A DNA stretch of 64,000 nucleotides, taken from positions 62,001 through 126,000 of the forward strand of contig CALSQY010000004.1 of the NCBI GenBank assembly GCA_943788615.1, in the 5' to 3' direction. The stretch is from UBA4465 sp002292365 (GTDB taxonomy: Bacteria > Bacteroidota > Bacteroidia > Cytophagales > Cyclobacteriaceae). Every line of letters starts with the position of its first letter. Position 1 is the first letter of the stretch. The translations under genes and the position numbers were made by a program. The notes beneath the pieces are model-generated. The model saw only the letters and a list, made by a program, of their open reading frames with translations. It did no database searches and was not told where the DNA came from. This document shows positions 1 to 8,398 of the stretch, piece after piece.

Positions 1-827
1 CGAATATTCCCTGAACTCAGCGCCGCACTAATTTGTATTCTTCCAATATTAATATCTGCATTTTTGATCCGTGACAAAGCTTCTACAGGCTTTTCAAAGC
101 CTACGGAAAAATGGCAAACATCGTAGCACATTTGAAAATGCGATCTAATGATCTGATCCGCTTCTTTTTCAGTAACCCCTAGGCGATTGCTAATTTCTGG
201 AAGGGCTTTGACCAATAAATAGTCATTAAAAAAAGAAACAAATTCTTTACTGGTTTCTATTACACCATCCGGCTCGGGCTCTAGGTCTAGATGTAAGTTT
301 TTACCGGTTGCATCTTTTAATTTTTTTAAATAACAGATTAGTTCTGTGAACTGTTCACAAGCTGCGGATTTCACACGATTGAGCTCTTTTTCTGTTCGAT
401 GCCAGTGTCTATATGAAATAGGAGACGTCGATATGCCACCATCCATTCCTTCTGGCAATAATTTAGATAAGATCAGAAAAAGTCTTTGCGTATATGCCAA
501 CCGATCAGAAGTACTCCAATCTGGCTGATGGACTGCATCTTTTACTTTTTGATGGTGAAAACCACCGTATGGAAAACCATTGATGGTAAAAACATACATG
601 TTTTCTTCCCTTAACCATGCCTGGAAAGCATTTAATTGGGTTTCCTTAATCAATTCTAAGGCGGCCAAATGGGATAACCGAAGTCCGATGCCAAAGGGGG
701 ATTCCGTTAAGCCCTTGCGTACTTGGGTCGTATAAGTTTTGAGATTGTGAAAGGTTTCATCCCAAGATTCACCAGGATGAATGTTGCTGCAGTAGGTTAA
801 GTGTGCCTGATGATGCTCAATTTGCAT
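1..827 (-). CDS. eboE: EboE, sugar-isomerase-like TIM barrel protein (3' end outside window)
   Basis: The minus frame is open from the ATG at 827 to the window edge, giving about 275 residues of an incomplete protein. It belongs to the xylose-isomerase-like TIM-barrel group. Likely metal-site elements are visible: an acidic motif LDLEPEPDG near residue 185 and DVCHF near residue 235, which fit the Glu and Asp-x-x-His ligands of this fold. The start overlaps the end of eboD by 11 bases, so the two are translationally coupled. EboE is a conserved member of the ebo operon, which in cyanobacteria is needed to export a scytonemin precursor to the periplasm (known for the cluster). The exact reaction of EboE is unknown. 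The missing C-terminus and the expected eboF lie beyond position 1. Confidence 0.85.
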   Translation of the reverse strand, partial: MQIEHHQAHLTYCSNIHPGESWDETFHNLKTYTTQVRKGLTESPFGIGLRLSHLAALELIKETQLNAFQAWLREENMYVFTINGFPYGGFHHQKVKDAVHQPDWSTSDRLAYTQRLFLILSKLLPEGMDGGISTSPISYRHWHRTEKELNRVKSAACEQFTELICYLKKLKDATGKNLHLDLEPEPDGVIETSKEFVSFFNDYLLVKALPEISNRLGVTEKEADQIIRSHFQMCYDVCHFSVGFEKPVEALSRIKNADINIGRIQISAALSSGNI

Positions 828-2037
828 GAATAATTGATTTTTGGTGCAATAACAGAGCTGCACGATCGAGACTGTTTTTATTCATTTCATGAACATTAAA
901 TTGGATACCTATTTCTTTGATCAAGGTGATGGTAAGCTGTCCGCCAAGATGTGCTCTAAATTCTTCCAATCCAGCATAAACCTCAGGATTAAGGGCATTG
1001 GTTTCTTGATTGAGCAGCAGCGGGTGAAATAACGTGAATCCGAGTTGTCCAAGCACCGCATAGACTCTTTCAAAAACATTATGGGCCAGCAGGCCTTCGC
1101 TTACGGCATAGGCCAGATCCAAAACTAAACCTATGGCAACTGCTTCACCATGTTTCATCTCAAATTCCGTGAGTTGTTCCAGCTTATGGGCGGCCCAATG
1201 TCCAAAATCGAGGGGTCTTGAGGATCCCATTTCAAAGGGATCTCCTTGTGATGAAATATGATCTACGTGCAATACAGCACAGTCAAAAATCAATTTTTCC
1301 ATGGTTTCGGTATCCCGACGACTGAGGCCCAGAGCATGATCTTCCAACCAATAAAAAAAAGTGGCGTCTTTAATTAGTGCAACTTTGACCGCTTCTGACA
1401 TACCCGACCGCCAATCCCGGTCGTCAAGAGTACCTAAAAAATTAAAATCATTGATCACGGCAATAGGAGGAGAGAAGGTTCCTAAAAAGTTTTTCTTTCC
1501 AAAATAGTTGATGCCATTTTTAACGCCTACTCCAGAATCATTTTGGGAAAGAACGGTCGTAGGCATTCGAATATGTCTGATGCCTCGATGGCCTATAGCT
1601 GCTGCGAATCCAACCATATCTAAAATAGCACCTCCTCCCATGGCAATCAAATAGGCATGGCGGTCAATATTTTTTTCATGAATGTAGTTGAGCACTTCAT
1701 TCATAGCACCTAACGAGTTTTTTGCCATCTCTCCACCCGTGATTACTAGAGGTTTGGCGACTTTCTGTAAAGAGGGAAAAGCATGGATATAGCTTTCTAT
1801 GGCTTGAGGCAAATTAGGCCAATGGTCTAGAAGTCCTTGATCGATCACAAAACCTAGTTTGATTTTTCTGCCAATAGCCGATGGTTGAAACAGATCAAAT
1901 AGGAGGGTATTGGAGAGATGAAAGACTTCTCTTGTAAACAAAATATTATATTGGTAAGTAATAGAAAAATCCTGTTCAATAATGGTCTTATTCTTCTGTA
2001 ATTCAATTTTTTCCTTAGAAATTTTATTCACTTGCAT
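817..2037 (-). CDS. eboD: EboD, 3-dehydroquinate synthase-like sugar phosphate cyclase
   Basis: This 406-residue protein has the sugar-phosphate-cyclase fold. NAD-binding motifs GGE (about residue 101) and GGGAILDMVGFAA (about 134) are present, followed by MPTTVLSQNDSGVG (about 158) and the metal-site histidines in DFGHWAAH and MKHGEAVAIG. It is longer than ordinary AroB (about 360) and carries an N-terminal extension typical of EboD. Its place between eboC and eboE rather than among shikimate genes supports EboD over housekeeping AroB. The 153-base gap to eboC is the only sizeable gap in the operon. The substrate is not known; a cyclised sugar phosphate is an inference from the family. Confidence 0.88.
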   Translation of the reverse strand: MQVNKISKEKIELQKNKTIIEQDFSITYQYNILFTREVFHLSNTLLFDLFQPSAIGRKIKLGFVIDQGLLDHWPNLPQAIESYIHAFPSLQKVAKPLVITGGEMAKNSLGAMNEVLNYIHEKNIDRHAYLIAMGGGAILDMVGFAAAIGHRGIRHIRMPTTVLSQNDSGVGVKNGINYFGKKNFLGTFSPPIAVINDFNFLGTLDDRDWRSGMSEAVKVALIKDATFFYWLEDHALGLSRRDTETMEKLIFDCAVLHVDHISSQGDPFEMGSSRPLDFGHWAAHKLEQLTEFEMKHGEAVAIGLVLDLAYAVSEGLLAHNVFERVYAVLGQLGFTLFHPLLLNQETNALNPEVYAGLEEFRAHLGGQLTITLIKEIGIQFNVHEMNKNSLDRAALLLHQKSIIHAN

Positions 2038-2190
2038 AATTCATCTTTGAAAAAAAGGGACAACTCAAAGCTCTTCTTTACTAAGATTATATTTTTGAAA
2101 GTCTATAATTGTCCCTCTTTCAAAGGTAGATCAAAATCATTCTTTAGACAATATCAAGACAAAAGGAAGGCCGAAAAACCTACGAACAGC

Positions 2191-3078
2191 TCAAGTGACA
2201 GAAAATCTTTTGGCCAAGCTTAGGGAGATAGGTAATAAGAGTAATGTACCTAAGCCCAGACCCCAATGCCCAAAGCCGGCAACATAAGAAGCATTGAGTG
2301 GGATAAGAGAAAGAACACCCATTTTAACGGCCACTTTTATAAATTTAGGATTGTTTTTAACGATCGCTTTGAGTTTGGCTTTTCCATTCATTCCTATCCA
2401 TAAAACGATGAAAGGACCAGACATCCAAATATCCATCCAACCGAGTATTCCGATACCTACCAGCAAGCCCATAACCGCCACATCCAAAGCCAAAGCCATG
2501 ACCAAGGCTGACGTATTGTTTCCCAAGACTTCGCCCTTGCTCGTCAGGGTAATGGCAGCTATGAAAATAACAGGAATGAAGCAAATCCATATCAAAAGCG
2601 GGTGGGTGCTGATCGATAAAATACTCATACCGAGCATCAAATTTAACCCACGACAAATGCCCATATTGAGGGGGCCAATTACTAAGAAATCTTTTGTGTA
2701 CCGGTCATAAAGAAGGGCTGAGAGAGCGATAAAAATGGCAATGAAACCGCTTTCAACATGACTTAAGAAGCTGAGTAATATCCCAGTAAGTAATAAGGTA
2801 ATGCCAAAAAAACGAGCATTTTTTAGGGAAACTTGACCCCTAGGAATCGGTCTTTCTGGTCTTTCAGTTCGATCAATATCTAGATCAAAAATATCATTGA
2901 AGACAATACCTCCAGCGTAAAGGCATGAGGTAGAAAGTAGAAGGAAAATAAGGTTCAAAAGAGAGGGGGTATTCAGCTCAAAAAAATACCCAGCAATGGC
3001 TGCTCCTGCCAAAATATCCGACATAGCCGTAACAATGTTTGCAGGCCTTATGAGCATCAAATAAGGGTGTAAGTTCAT
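2191..3078 (-). CDS. eboC: EboC, UbiA-family membrane prenyltransferase
   Basis: This 295-residue polytopic membrane protein has about eight or nine hydrophobic segments. The first Asp-rich motif of the UbiA family, NDIFDLDIDRTERPERPIPRG, begins near residue 61. A second short one (YDRYTKD) is near residue 124. UbiA enzymes attach isoprenoid chains to aromatic or polar acceptors in the membrane. In the ebo cluster the acceptor is unknown. It lies 13 bases after eboB and is plainly in the same transcript. It could be confused with a menaquinone or heme prenyltransferase, but the gene order A-B-C-D-E settles the call. The menA step is not encoded in the window. Confidence 0.9.
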   Translation of the reverse strand: MNLHPYLMLIRPANIVTAMSDILAGAAIAGYFFELNTPSLLNLIFLLLSTSCLYAGGIVFNDIFDLDIDRTERPERPIPRGQVSLKNARFFGITLLLTGILLSFLSHVESGFIAIFIALSALLYDRYTKDFLVIGPLNMGICRGLNLMLGMSILSISTHPLLIWICFIPVIFIAAITLTSKGEVLGNNTSALVMALALDVAVMGLLVGIGILGWMDIWMSGPFIVLWIGMNGKAKLKAIVKNNPKFIKVAVKMGVLSLIPLNASYVAGFGHWGLGLGTLLLLPISLSLAKRFSVT

Positions 3079-3091
3079 TTAGAGCCTAGTT

Positions 3092-3991
3092 TTATATAAT
3101 ATTGGAGTCATCTGATTTTTTGGGAGGCTGGCCCCTTAAAACACTATTACCCCCATATAAGATTGATTGATCGAAATGCACGCCGTCAGACCAATCGCTT
3201 TCTTTCATATTTCCGCTTTGAGCATAAGCTTCAAGGGCATTTTGATAGCAGACGGCCTGAACAATTTCACTTGTAATACCCTTGTCTAACATCAGCTGAG
3301 CTGTTTTGGGAACAGACAAAGGATCACTGACACCCCAATCAGCAGAGCTGTCTATAAATATTTTATTGGAGCCATATTTTTCGACGACGGCTACCATCCG
3401 TTCACTGCCCATTTTGGTATTGGGATAAATGGTAAAAGCAGTCCAATAACCTCTTTCAAGCACTGATTCAACGGTTTCTTCATTATTATGATCGATGATT
3501 ACGGTCGAAGGATCAATGCCATGCTCTTCCAATACATCCATACTTCTCAGGGTACCTCTTTTCTTATCTCTGTGAGGGGTGTGCACCAGTATGGGTAGTT
3601 CCAGTTCTTTTGCCAATTCAATTTGAACTCTAAAATATTTATCTTCAGCGGCCGTTTGATCATCATATCCAATCTCGCCAATGGCAACGACATTGTCCTT
3701 AAGCGCGAAGAGTGGCAATAATTCCATGACCTCTTCAGCCAAACTTTCATTATTGGCCTCCTTGGAGTTCAACCCAATAGTACAGTAATGTTTGATGCCA
3801 AATTGAGAAGCTCTGAAGGCTTCCCAACCGACGATACTACTGAAGTAATCCTTAAAAGAGCCCACTTCAGTGCGAGGTTGACCTAACCAGAAGGCGGGTT
3901 CAATGATGGCCACTATACCTGCTTTTGACATGGCTTCATAGTCATTGGTCGTACGAGAAGTCATGTGAATGTGGGGATCAATAAATTTCAT
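3092..3991 (-). CDS. eboB: EboB, TatD-like metal-dependent hydrolase
   Basis: The 299-residue protein starts with the metal-binding HIH (DPHIHMTS, residues 6-13) of amidohydrolase/TatD barrels. It continues with GEIGYD near residue 113, LVHTPHR near 136 and IDHNN near 165, and a late Asp in FIDSSADWG near 215. All ligand positions of a dinuclear TatD-type site therefore look present. EboB differs from DNase TatD in sequence and always travels with eboA/C/D/E. It is 12 bases downstream of eboA and 13 bases upstream of eboC. The natural substrate is unknown; hydrolysis of an ebo intermediate is inference. Confidence 0.9.
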   Translation of the reverse strand: MKFIDPHIHMTSRTTNDYEAMSKAGIVAIIEPAFWLGQPRTEVGSFKDYFSSIVGWEAFRASQFGIKHYCTIGLNSKEANNESLAEEVMELLPLFALKDNVVAIGEIGYDDQTAAEDKYFRVQIELAKELELPILVHTPHRDKKRGTLRSMDVLEEHGIDPSTVIIDHNNEETVESVLERGYWTAFTIYPNTKMGSERMVAVVEKYGSNKIFIDSSADWGVSDPLSVPKTAQLMLDKGITSEIVQAVCYQNALEAYAQSGNMKESDWSDGVHFDQSILYGGNSVLRGQPPKKSDDSNII

Positions 3992-4003
3992 ATCTCTTTA
4001 TTA

Positions 4004-4873
4004 TTAAGCTTTTGATGCATTTTGTAAGGCTTGATTGTTATGCCAGAAATCGGATCCGATTTGATCCCAACTGATAGGTTCTATTTGTGTTGACTGCGAA
4101 TTGAGCCATTGTTGGGCGGCATCTAAGTTACTTTCTTGAATTAACTTGAGCATGGCCTTTTGATCTTGGGCGTTACCTTCAGCCATTTTTTTAATCATTT
4201 CCACAAATAGTTTCTCAGTTATGTAACCCGATATCATGCGCCATAATTCTGGTGTTACGCGTCGTGATGCGGCCCAGCGTTCTCGGGCATAATCAAATAG
4301 TATATGAGCCAGCTTTTCATTTTTCCTTTGATCTATATCTTTAATTTGGTAAATAGGGCGCTCCATAAAAACGGCTTTAAGGATCATTTGGTTCCATTCA
4401 TCTTGACTGAAATAACTGGCAGGATAAGGATTTTTAAGAGCAATGGCATCGAAAACATCGACTATATTGGTTCTAATTCCATTTACAACGATGGGAGCAA
4501 AATAACTAGCATTTTCTAAGTAAGGGATGGATTTAAAAATGCTAATTTGCTCTCTGGTGTCTGCCACGGAGATCAGCTTGGTCAGGCTCTCTACGCTTAA
4601 AAGAGGATAATAGATCAAAAGTGAGAAACGGCAGAGCTGATCTAATGTCCAATTTTCGATGTTAAATTCAGGATATTTTAACTGAATGATTTGAAGTTGT
4701 GATAGGCTTAGCTGAAGATGACCTCGAGGAATTTTTTTATTTATCAGGGCAAATGAAATAAAAAAGTCTTTGTCAGTCTTGATTGAATGAAGTTTCTGAT
4801 CCAACCAGCTTTTGATTTTTTCGTCTTTGAGTTCATTTAAACAATATTCCTTTATCAATTCAGAGAGACGCAC
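4004..4873 (-). CDS. eboA: EboA, ebo-cluster protein of unknown fold
   Basis: This soluble, all-helical-looking protein of 289 residues has no signal peptide and no catalytic motif I can name. Characteristic EboA stretches are visible: NQMILKAVFM near residue 165, followed by ERWAASRRVTPELWRM near residue 201. It is the first gene of the eboA-B-C-D-E run, with a 168-base gap upstream to the cyclophilin gene, so the operon promoter probably lies there. I could not identify a confident -7/-33 pair in that gap. Identification rests on the conserved motifs and the diagnostic gene order. Function beyond requirement for the ebo pathway is unknown. Confidence 0.85.
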   Translation of the reverse strand: MRLSELIKEYCLNELKDEKIKSWLDQKLHSIKTDKDFFISFALINKKIPRGHLQLSLSQLQIIQLKYPEFNIENWTLDQLCRFSLLIYYPLLSVESLTKLISVADTREQISIFKSIPYLENASYFAPIVVNGIRTNIVDVFDAIALKNPYPASYFSQDEWNQMILKAVFMERPIYQIKDIDQRKNEKLAHILFDYARERWAASRRVTPELWRMISGYITEKLFVEMIKKMAEGNAQDQKAMLKLIQESNLDAAQQWLNSQSTQIEPISWDQIGSDFWHNNQALQNASKA

Positions 4874-5041
4874 AGATTCATTTTTAAAAGGCTAGAGGAT
4901 TAAGTCATGATGACTCAAACTAAAAACATAAAATTAATACAATTGCACTGGTTATATGAAGTTGAAATAAGATTTTCAGTATTCAGACCTAAATATATTT
5001 ATGATGAGGAGTACCCTGCTTTTCAGAGGTTCTAACTTTCA

Positions 5042-5659
5042 TCAGTTGACCCATGGAACTCCTAGTTCAATGAGTTCCTGTTTGGATAATTGAATACTAT
5101 TCACTTCCATTGAAATGCGATTTAAGGGTTGGTCCAGCGTATCCGTTGGCATTTCAGCGATACGGTTTAGGACGTCAAAACCTTTAAAGAGTTGCCCAAA
5201 AATCATATAGTTGTCATCGAGGCGAGGGATACCATTTCGATCATGAACGATGTATAACTGACAACTGGCAGATAGTTTTGATGGATTATTATCTCTTCCT
5301 GCACCTACGGCTCCATAAATATGGCGAATGTTGGGTTGAAATTCGGGAGCTATTAAATAGGGTGAATCTTTAAATCCATCGGGCGTATCTGGACAGCCAC
5401 CTTGGATAACAAAGTTTTTTATTACTCGATTAAAGCTAAGGGTATCCCAATATTGTTTTTTGGCAAGCGAGAGAAAACTTTTTTTATGTTTCGGGGTTTC
5501 TTCATAAAGCCAAAATAACATCTCACCATAAGGTGTTTTGATTTGACCTATGTCATAATATTTTGAAGAGTACGGAACACAACTGGCAAAGAGTCCCATG
5601 ACCAATAAAAGAAAACCAGCTTTACGTAAGTTAGAAATTCTAGTGGGTACAGGTGTCAT
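5042..5659 (-). CDS. Lipoprotein cyclophilin-type peptidyl-prolyl cis-trans isomerase
   Basis: The start at 5659 is chosen over upstream in-frame ATGs because it gives a lipoprotein signal (hydrophobic stretch ending LFASC). It also begins 4 bases after the stop of the upstream isomerase gene. The mature part is a cyclophilin: FNRVIKNFVIQGG is the classical FHRVI..F.IQGG active-site block, and IFGQLFKGFDVLNRI the C-terminal block. At 205 residues it is a compact single-domain enzyme, anchored in the periplasm or outer membrane. It would catalyse proline isomerisation during folding of exported proteins. It is co-oriented with the sugar-isomerase-like gene and the ebo operon. Confidence 0.88.
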   Translation of the reverse strand: MTPVPTRISNLRKAGFLLLVMGLFASCVPYSSKYYDIGQIKTPYGEMLFWLYEETPKHKKSFLSLAKKQYWDTLSFNRVIKNFVIQGGCPDTPDGFKDSPYLIAPEFQPNIRHIYGAVGAGRDNNPSKLSASCQLYIVHDRNGIPRLDDNYMIFGQLFKGFDVLNRIAEMPTDTLDQPLNRISMEVNSIQLSKQELIELGVPWVN

Positions 5660-5663
5660 ACCC

Positions 5664-6533
5664 TTAAATATCACAAATTTCAATACCTTTTTTAAGGGAG
5701 GCCAAGGCATCCTGTTGTTTGGGTATAAATTCTTGTGCCACATGACCAGTAAATCCAGTATCCGCAATGGCCTTCATAATGGCCGGATAATACAGCTCTT
5801 GGGTTTCATCTATTTCGTTTCTTCCGGGTACGCCTGCGGTATGATAATGACTGATGTAGTCCTTGCGTTTTTGGATGGTAGCGATGACGTCGCCCTCCAT
5901 AATCTGCATGTGATAAATATCGTACAAGAGTTTGAAGTTGGGGCTGCCTAATTTATCAGCCAAAGCGACCCCCCATTCGGTATGGTCACAGAGGTAATCT
6001 TGGTGATCTACCTTTGAATTGAGCAATTCCATAGTTAAAATAACATTGTTTTTTTCTGCTAATTTCACGACTGGATCCAGTCCTTTTGCACAGATCTCCA
6101 AACCGGCTGCATCCGAAAGACCATTGCGATTACCTGAAAAGCAAATGATATTTTTTAAACCTGCATCAGCCGCTTTTGGAAAGGATGCTTTATACTCTTT
6201 TAAGAGGGTTTTATGATTTTGAGGATCACTGAACCCATTGATAATACCCATTTGACTGCCATAAGCCATGGCACACGTCAGGTCATATTTTTGTGCCGTA
6301 GCCCACTGCTCAGCGGTCAGTAAATCAATTGAACTGATACCAATGTTTTTGGCAAATTCACAAAGTTCTTCTAATTCAAATTGATTAAAGCACCACTCAC
6401 ATACCGAGTGATTGATTCTTTGAGAAAGGGGTTCGATTTCGTTACTGCCCGAAGAAACAGTAGGTAAACCCATGAAACCTAATGTAGCCAAACCTGATAA
6501 GTTTTTAAGTGCTCGTTTTCTTGTAATTTTCAT
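5664..6533 (-). CDS. Exported hydroxypyruvate-isomerase-like TIM barrel protein
   Basis: The 289-residue protein has a Tat-like or Sec leader (ITRKRALKNLSGLATLGF) followed by a xylose-isomerase-like barrel. The metal-ligand pattern of hydroxypyruvate isomerase/IolE relatives is present: TMELLNSKVDH near residue 167, YDIYHMQ near 204, HYHTAGVPGR near 229 and a late Glu in AQEF near 265. The twin-arginine is imperfect (R-K-R), so Tat export is uncertain. Such proteins act in periplasmic sugar-acid or inositol catabolism. It is followed within 4 bases by the cyclophilin gene. The substrate cannot be read from the sequence. Confidence 0.85.
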   Translation of the reverse strand: MKITRKRALKNLSGLATLGFMGLPTVSSGSNEIEPLSQRINHSVCEWCFNQFELEELCEFAKNIGISSIDLLTAEQWATAQKYDLTCAMAYGSQMGIINGFSDPQNHKTLLKEYKASFPKAADAGLKNIICFSGNRNGLSDAAGLEICAKGLDPVVKLAEKNNVILTMELLNSKVDHQDYLCDHTEWGVALADKLGSPNFKLLYDIYHMQIMEGDVIATIQKRKDYISHYHTAGVPGRNEIDETQELYYPAIMKAIADTGFTGHVAQEFIPKQQDALASLKKGIEICDI

Positions 6534-6650
6534 TGCAGTTGTTTTTTAGAGAGAATGGATGAAGACAATAAACCCTCCCAATCTTTAAATTAAACAAAAA
6601 ACAAGAAGGAATGCGGTTATATTTTAAAAATTTACATAGCATTGCCGCTT

Positions 6651-7465
6651 ATGATGAAAAGTATGATCACCCTACTTTCCTTTATCTTCCCTGATTTTTT
6701 TGTAAAAAAAGCGTATCAGCAATTGACCCATCCCAAATTTTATCCTTATCGAGCACATGAGAAAGATATTTTAGAGGCTGCTCTCGTTACTGATCATACC
6801 TTTAAAAAGGGCAATATAAAAATGTATAAATGGTCTGGGGGACCAAAAAAATTCTTGTAATCCATGGCTGGGAGGGACGAGTCACTCATTTCTCCATGTT
6901 GATTCAACATTTAATAAAAGCGGGTTACACCGTTTATGGTTTTGACGCACCAAGTCATGGATTAAGCGATAAAGTAGAAACAAGTCTATTTGATTTCATC
7001 GACTTAGTAGGTGAAATGATTGCGCGTGTTCAGCCAGCCATTGCGATAAGCCATTCATTTGGTGCGGTAGCCACTACGTATTCATTAGCTCAGAATAGTC
7101 ATTTGCAACTTGATAAATATGTGCTGATTACCTGCCCCGACAAGTTTCTTGAGCGAATCGAAGCCGTGGCCCATGATTTTGGCTTATCTAAAGGGATTGT
7201 TGATAAACTGATTATTAAAATTGAGCAAGATTATAATTTAGATGTTGGGAGATTAAATGTCAGTGAGTTTGTCAAGGAGGTAAAAGTAAGAAAAGCTTAT
7301 ATTCTGCATGACCAAGATGACCGACAACTCCCTTTGAGTCAGGCCATGCATGTCCATGAAAACTGGTCAAATTCAGCGCTTGAAATAGTACGAGGGACCG
7401 GGCATTTTAAGATATTACAGGATGAAGGAGTGATTGCAAAAATCCTTAATTTTTCAGCAAGCTAA
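6651..7465 (+). CDS. Alpha/beta hydrolase, interrupted by a frameshift
   Basis: Two overlapping frames join into one gene. Frame one (ATG 6651) runs to WSGGPKK, and the next frame resumes at KILVIHGWEGR. The break is in the A7 run at 6845-6851; with eight A the gene encodes 271 residues. The hydrolase core is clear: oxyanion HGWEG, then FDAPSHGLSD, nucleophile elbow ISHSFGAV (Ser), an Asp in LHDQDDRQLP and His in GTGHFKIL. The substrate is unknown; these are generic soluble esterase or lipase-like enzymes. Single lesion in a homopolymer, so sequencing error is as likely as real loss. It stands alone, divergent from the isomerase gene. Confidence 0.8.
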
Positions 7466-7495
7466 AGTGAATGCCGATAAAAACTTCATGCATCC

Positions 7496-7808
7496 TCACG
7501 ATACCCTAGTTCTATTTTTAATGAATAGACTACTGAGCCTTCCTATCGCAAATCCCGAAAAAATTCCAAGCGTATTGGCAAGGAAGTCGAACCACTCTCC
7601 ATGATCGATTCACATAGGGTTGAATCAGTTCGATGGAGACCACTGAGCAAGACCATAAAAAGTCAATATACGAAGCGGGTGTATTTGGGGTAGACGCATA
7701 AGCAAGGGGCAGGGCTAAGGATAGATAGGCAATAAAGTGGTAAACTTTATCGGCTCCTTCGCCCATCTGGGGTAGCTGAGGTACAAGGGATACAGAGCTT
7801 AAAAACAC
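7496..7808 (-). pseudogene. VanZ-like membrane protein, frameshifted
   Basis: The minus frame carries ADKVYHFIAYLSLALPLAY, the ADK-x-x-HF-x-x-Y motif of VanZ-like proteins, then IELIQPYVNR. There the frame changes. The family continuation HGEWFDFLANTLGIF is found in another frame (about 7560-7600) and reads on to a TGA at 7496. The N-terminal start is also unclear: a GTG at 7808 begins inside the expected first helix, and an upstream frame is closed, so a second lesion is likely. VanZ-like proteins are small membrane proteins of unknown role, distantly related to teicoplanin-resistance VanZ. In many Bacteroidota the partner is gcvH, which I do not see here. Confidence 0.6.
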
Positions 7809-8144
7809 TATTATTAGATAGCAAGAGGATGGTCATGCGCCTCCAGTAGCGCTAGGATCATTTGATCAATGGAGGTGAGTAGGTTTGATTTATTCATTGA
7901 ATAAGGCTGATCTCGTCCATAATTTCTGATAAATGCATTTCAAATGCAAATAACAGTTTATTCGAGATGTAAATTTATGCACCTCTCAAATTAATTCAAT
8001 TCTCAACAAATAATAGGCTGTCTAGTCAATCACAAAAAAAGATGAGCGGTTCAATGTAGCGGTAAAATGTCTCACTTCTCTTTATGAAATGCCTGTTCTG
8101 TCTAATTCATAAAAGATGGAATTATCTCGATTTAGGGTATAAAA
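7809..8144. other. Intergenic stretch, no gene recognised
   Basis: 336 bases between the VanZ remnant and the tRNA terminator. On the minus strand there are two very short ORFs coupled by an ATGA overlap (about 14 and 27 codons, near 7808-7945), possibly the ruined 5' part of the VanZ transcript. Nothing else interpretable was seen. Confidence 0.4.
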
Positions 8145-8171
8145 AAAGTCCTCAACTCTGTTGAAGACTTT
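8145..8171 (-). terminator. Rho-independent terminator of tRNA-Asp
   Basis: A near-perfect inverted repeat, AAAGTC-C-TCAAC / GTTGA-A-GACTTT, with a TCT loop and one central C-A mismatch, lies 11 bases past the 3' end of the tRNA. Read on the minus strand it ends in a T-run (the A7 at 8141-8147), as expected for intrinsic termination. Confidence 0.8.
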
Positions 8172-8182
8172 CTAAATCAATG

Positions 8183-8256
8183 CGGTCTGGACCGGGCTCG
8201 AACCGGCGACCTCCTGCGTGACAGGCAGGCATTCTAACCAACTGAACTACCAAACC
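8183..8256 (-). tRNA. tRNA-Asp (GTC)
   Basis: A 74-base cloverleaf is visible on the minus strand. The acceptor stem is GGTTTGG/CCAGACC with one wobble, the D-loop contains AGTTCAGTTGGTTAGA, and the anticodon stem CCTGC/GCAGG holds the loop CTGTCAC with anticodon GTC. The T-arm is CCGGTTCGAGCCCGG, and the discriminator base is G as in bacterial tRNA-Asp. The CCA tail is not encoded (the next bases are CA), so it must be added by the CCA enzyme. Promoter and terminator flank it closely, making a single-gene transcription unit. Confidence 0.97.
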
Positions 8257-8267
8257 ATTTGAAGTTG

Positions 8268-8298
8268 CAAACTTATACTCTTATCACATCTTTTACAA
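8268..8298 (-). promoter_or_regulatory. Bacteroidota-type promoter of tRNA-Asp
   Basis: On the minus strand TTG (8298-8296), a 20-base spacer and TAAGTTTG (8275-8268) match the Bacteroidota consensus TTG-N19-21-TANNTTTG exactly. The tRNA 5' end is 12 bases downstream of the -7 box, leaving only a few leader bases. It is the clearest promoter in the window. Confidence 0.75.
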
Positions 8299-8398
8299 TA
8301 AGCAAAGCCATAATATTTTGAAATTTTGCGATCTTTGTATCGAAGTGATAAAATCCCATAGTTTGAACTAAATTTAAGGCTTAAAATAATTTAATTAT

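Noticed and set aside
346..528. 60-codon plus-strand ORF inside the eboE region
   Set aside because: It is antisense to the open eboE frame, whose minus-strand protein shows clear family motifs.
2294..2710. 138-codon plus-strand ORF across eboC
   Set aside because: Shadow of a UbiA-family membrane gene; its hydrophobic composition is the complement of transmembrane codons.
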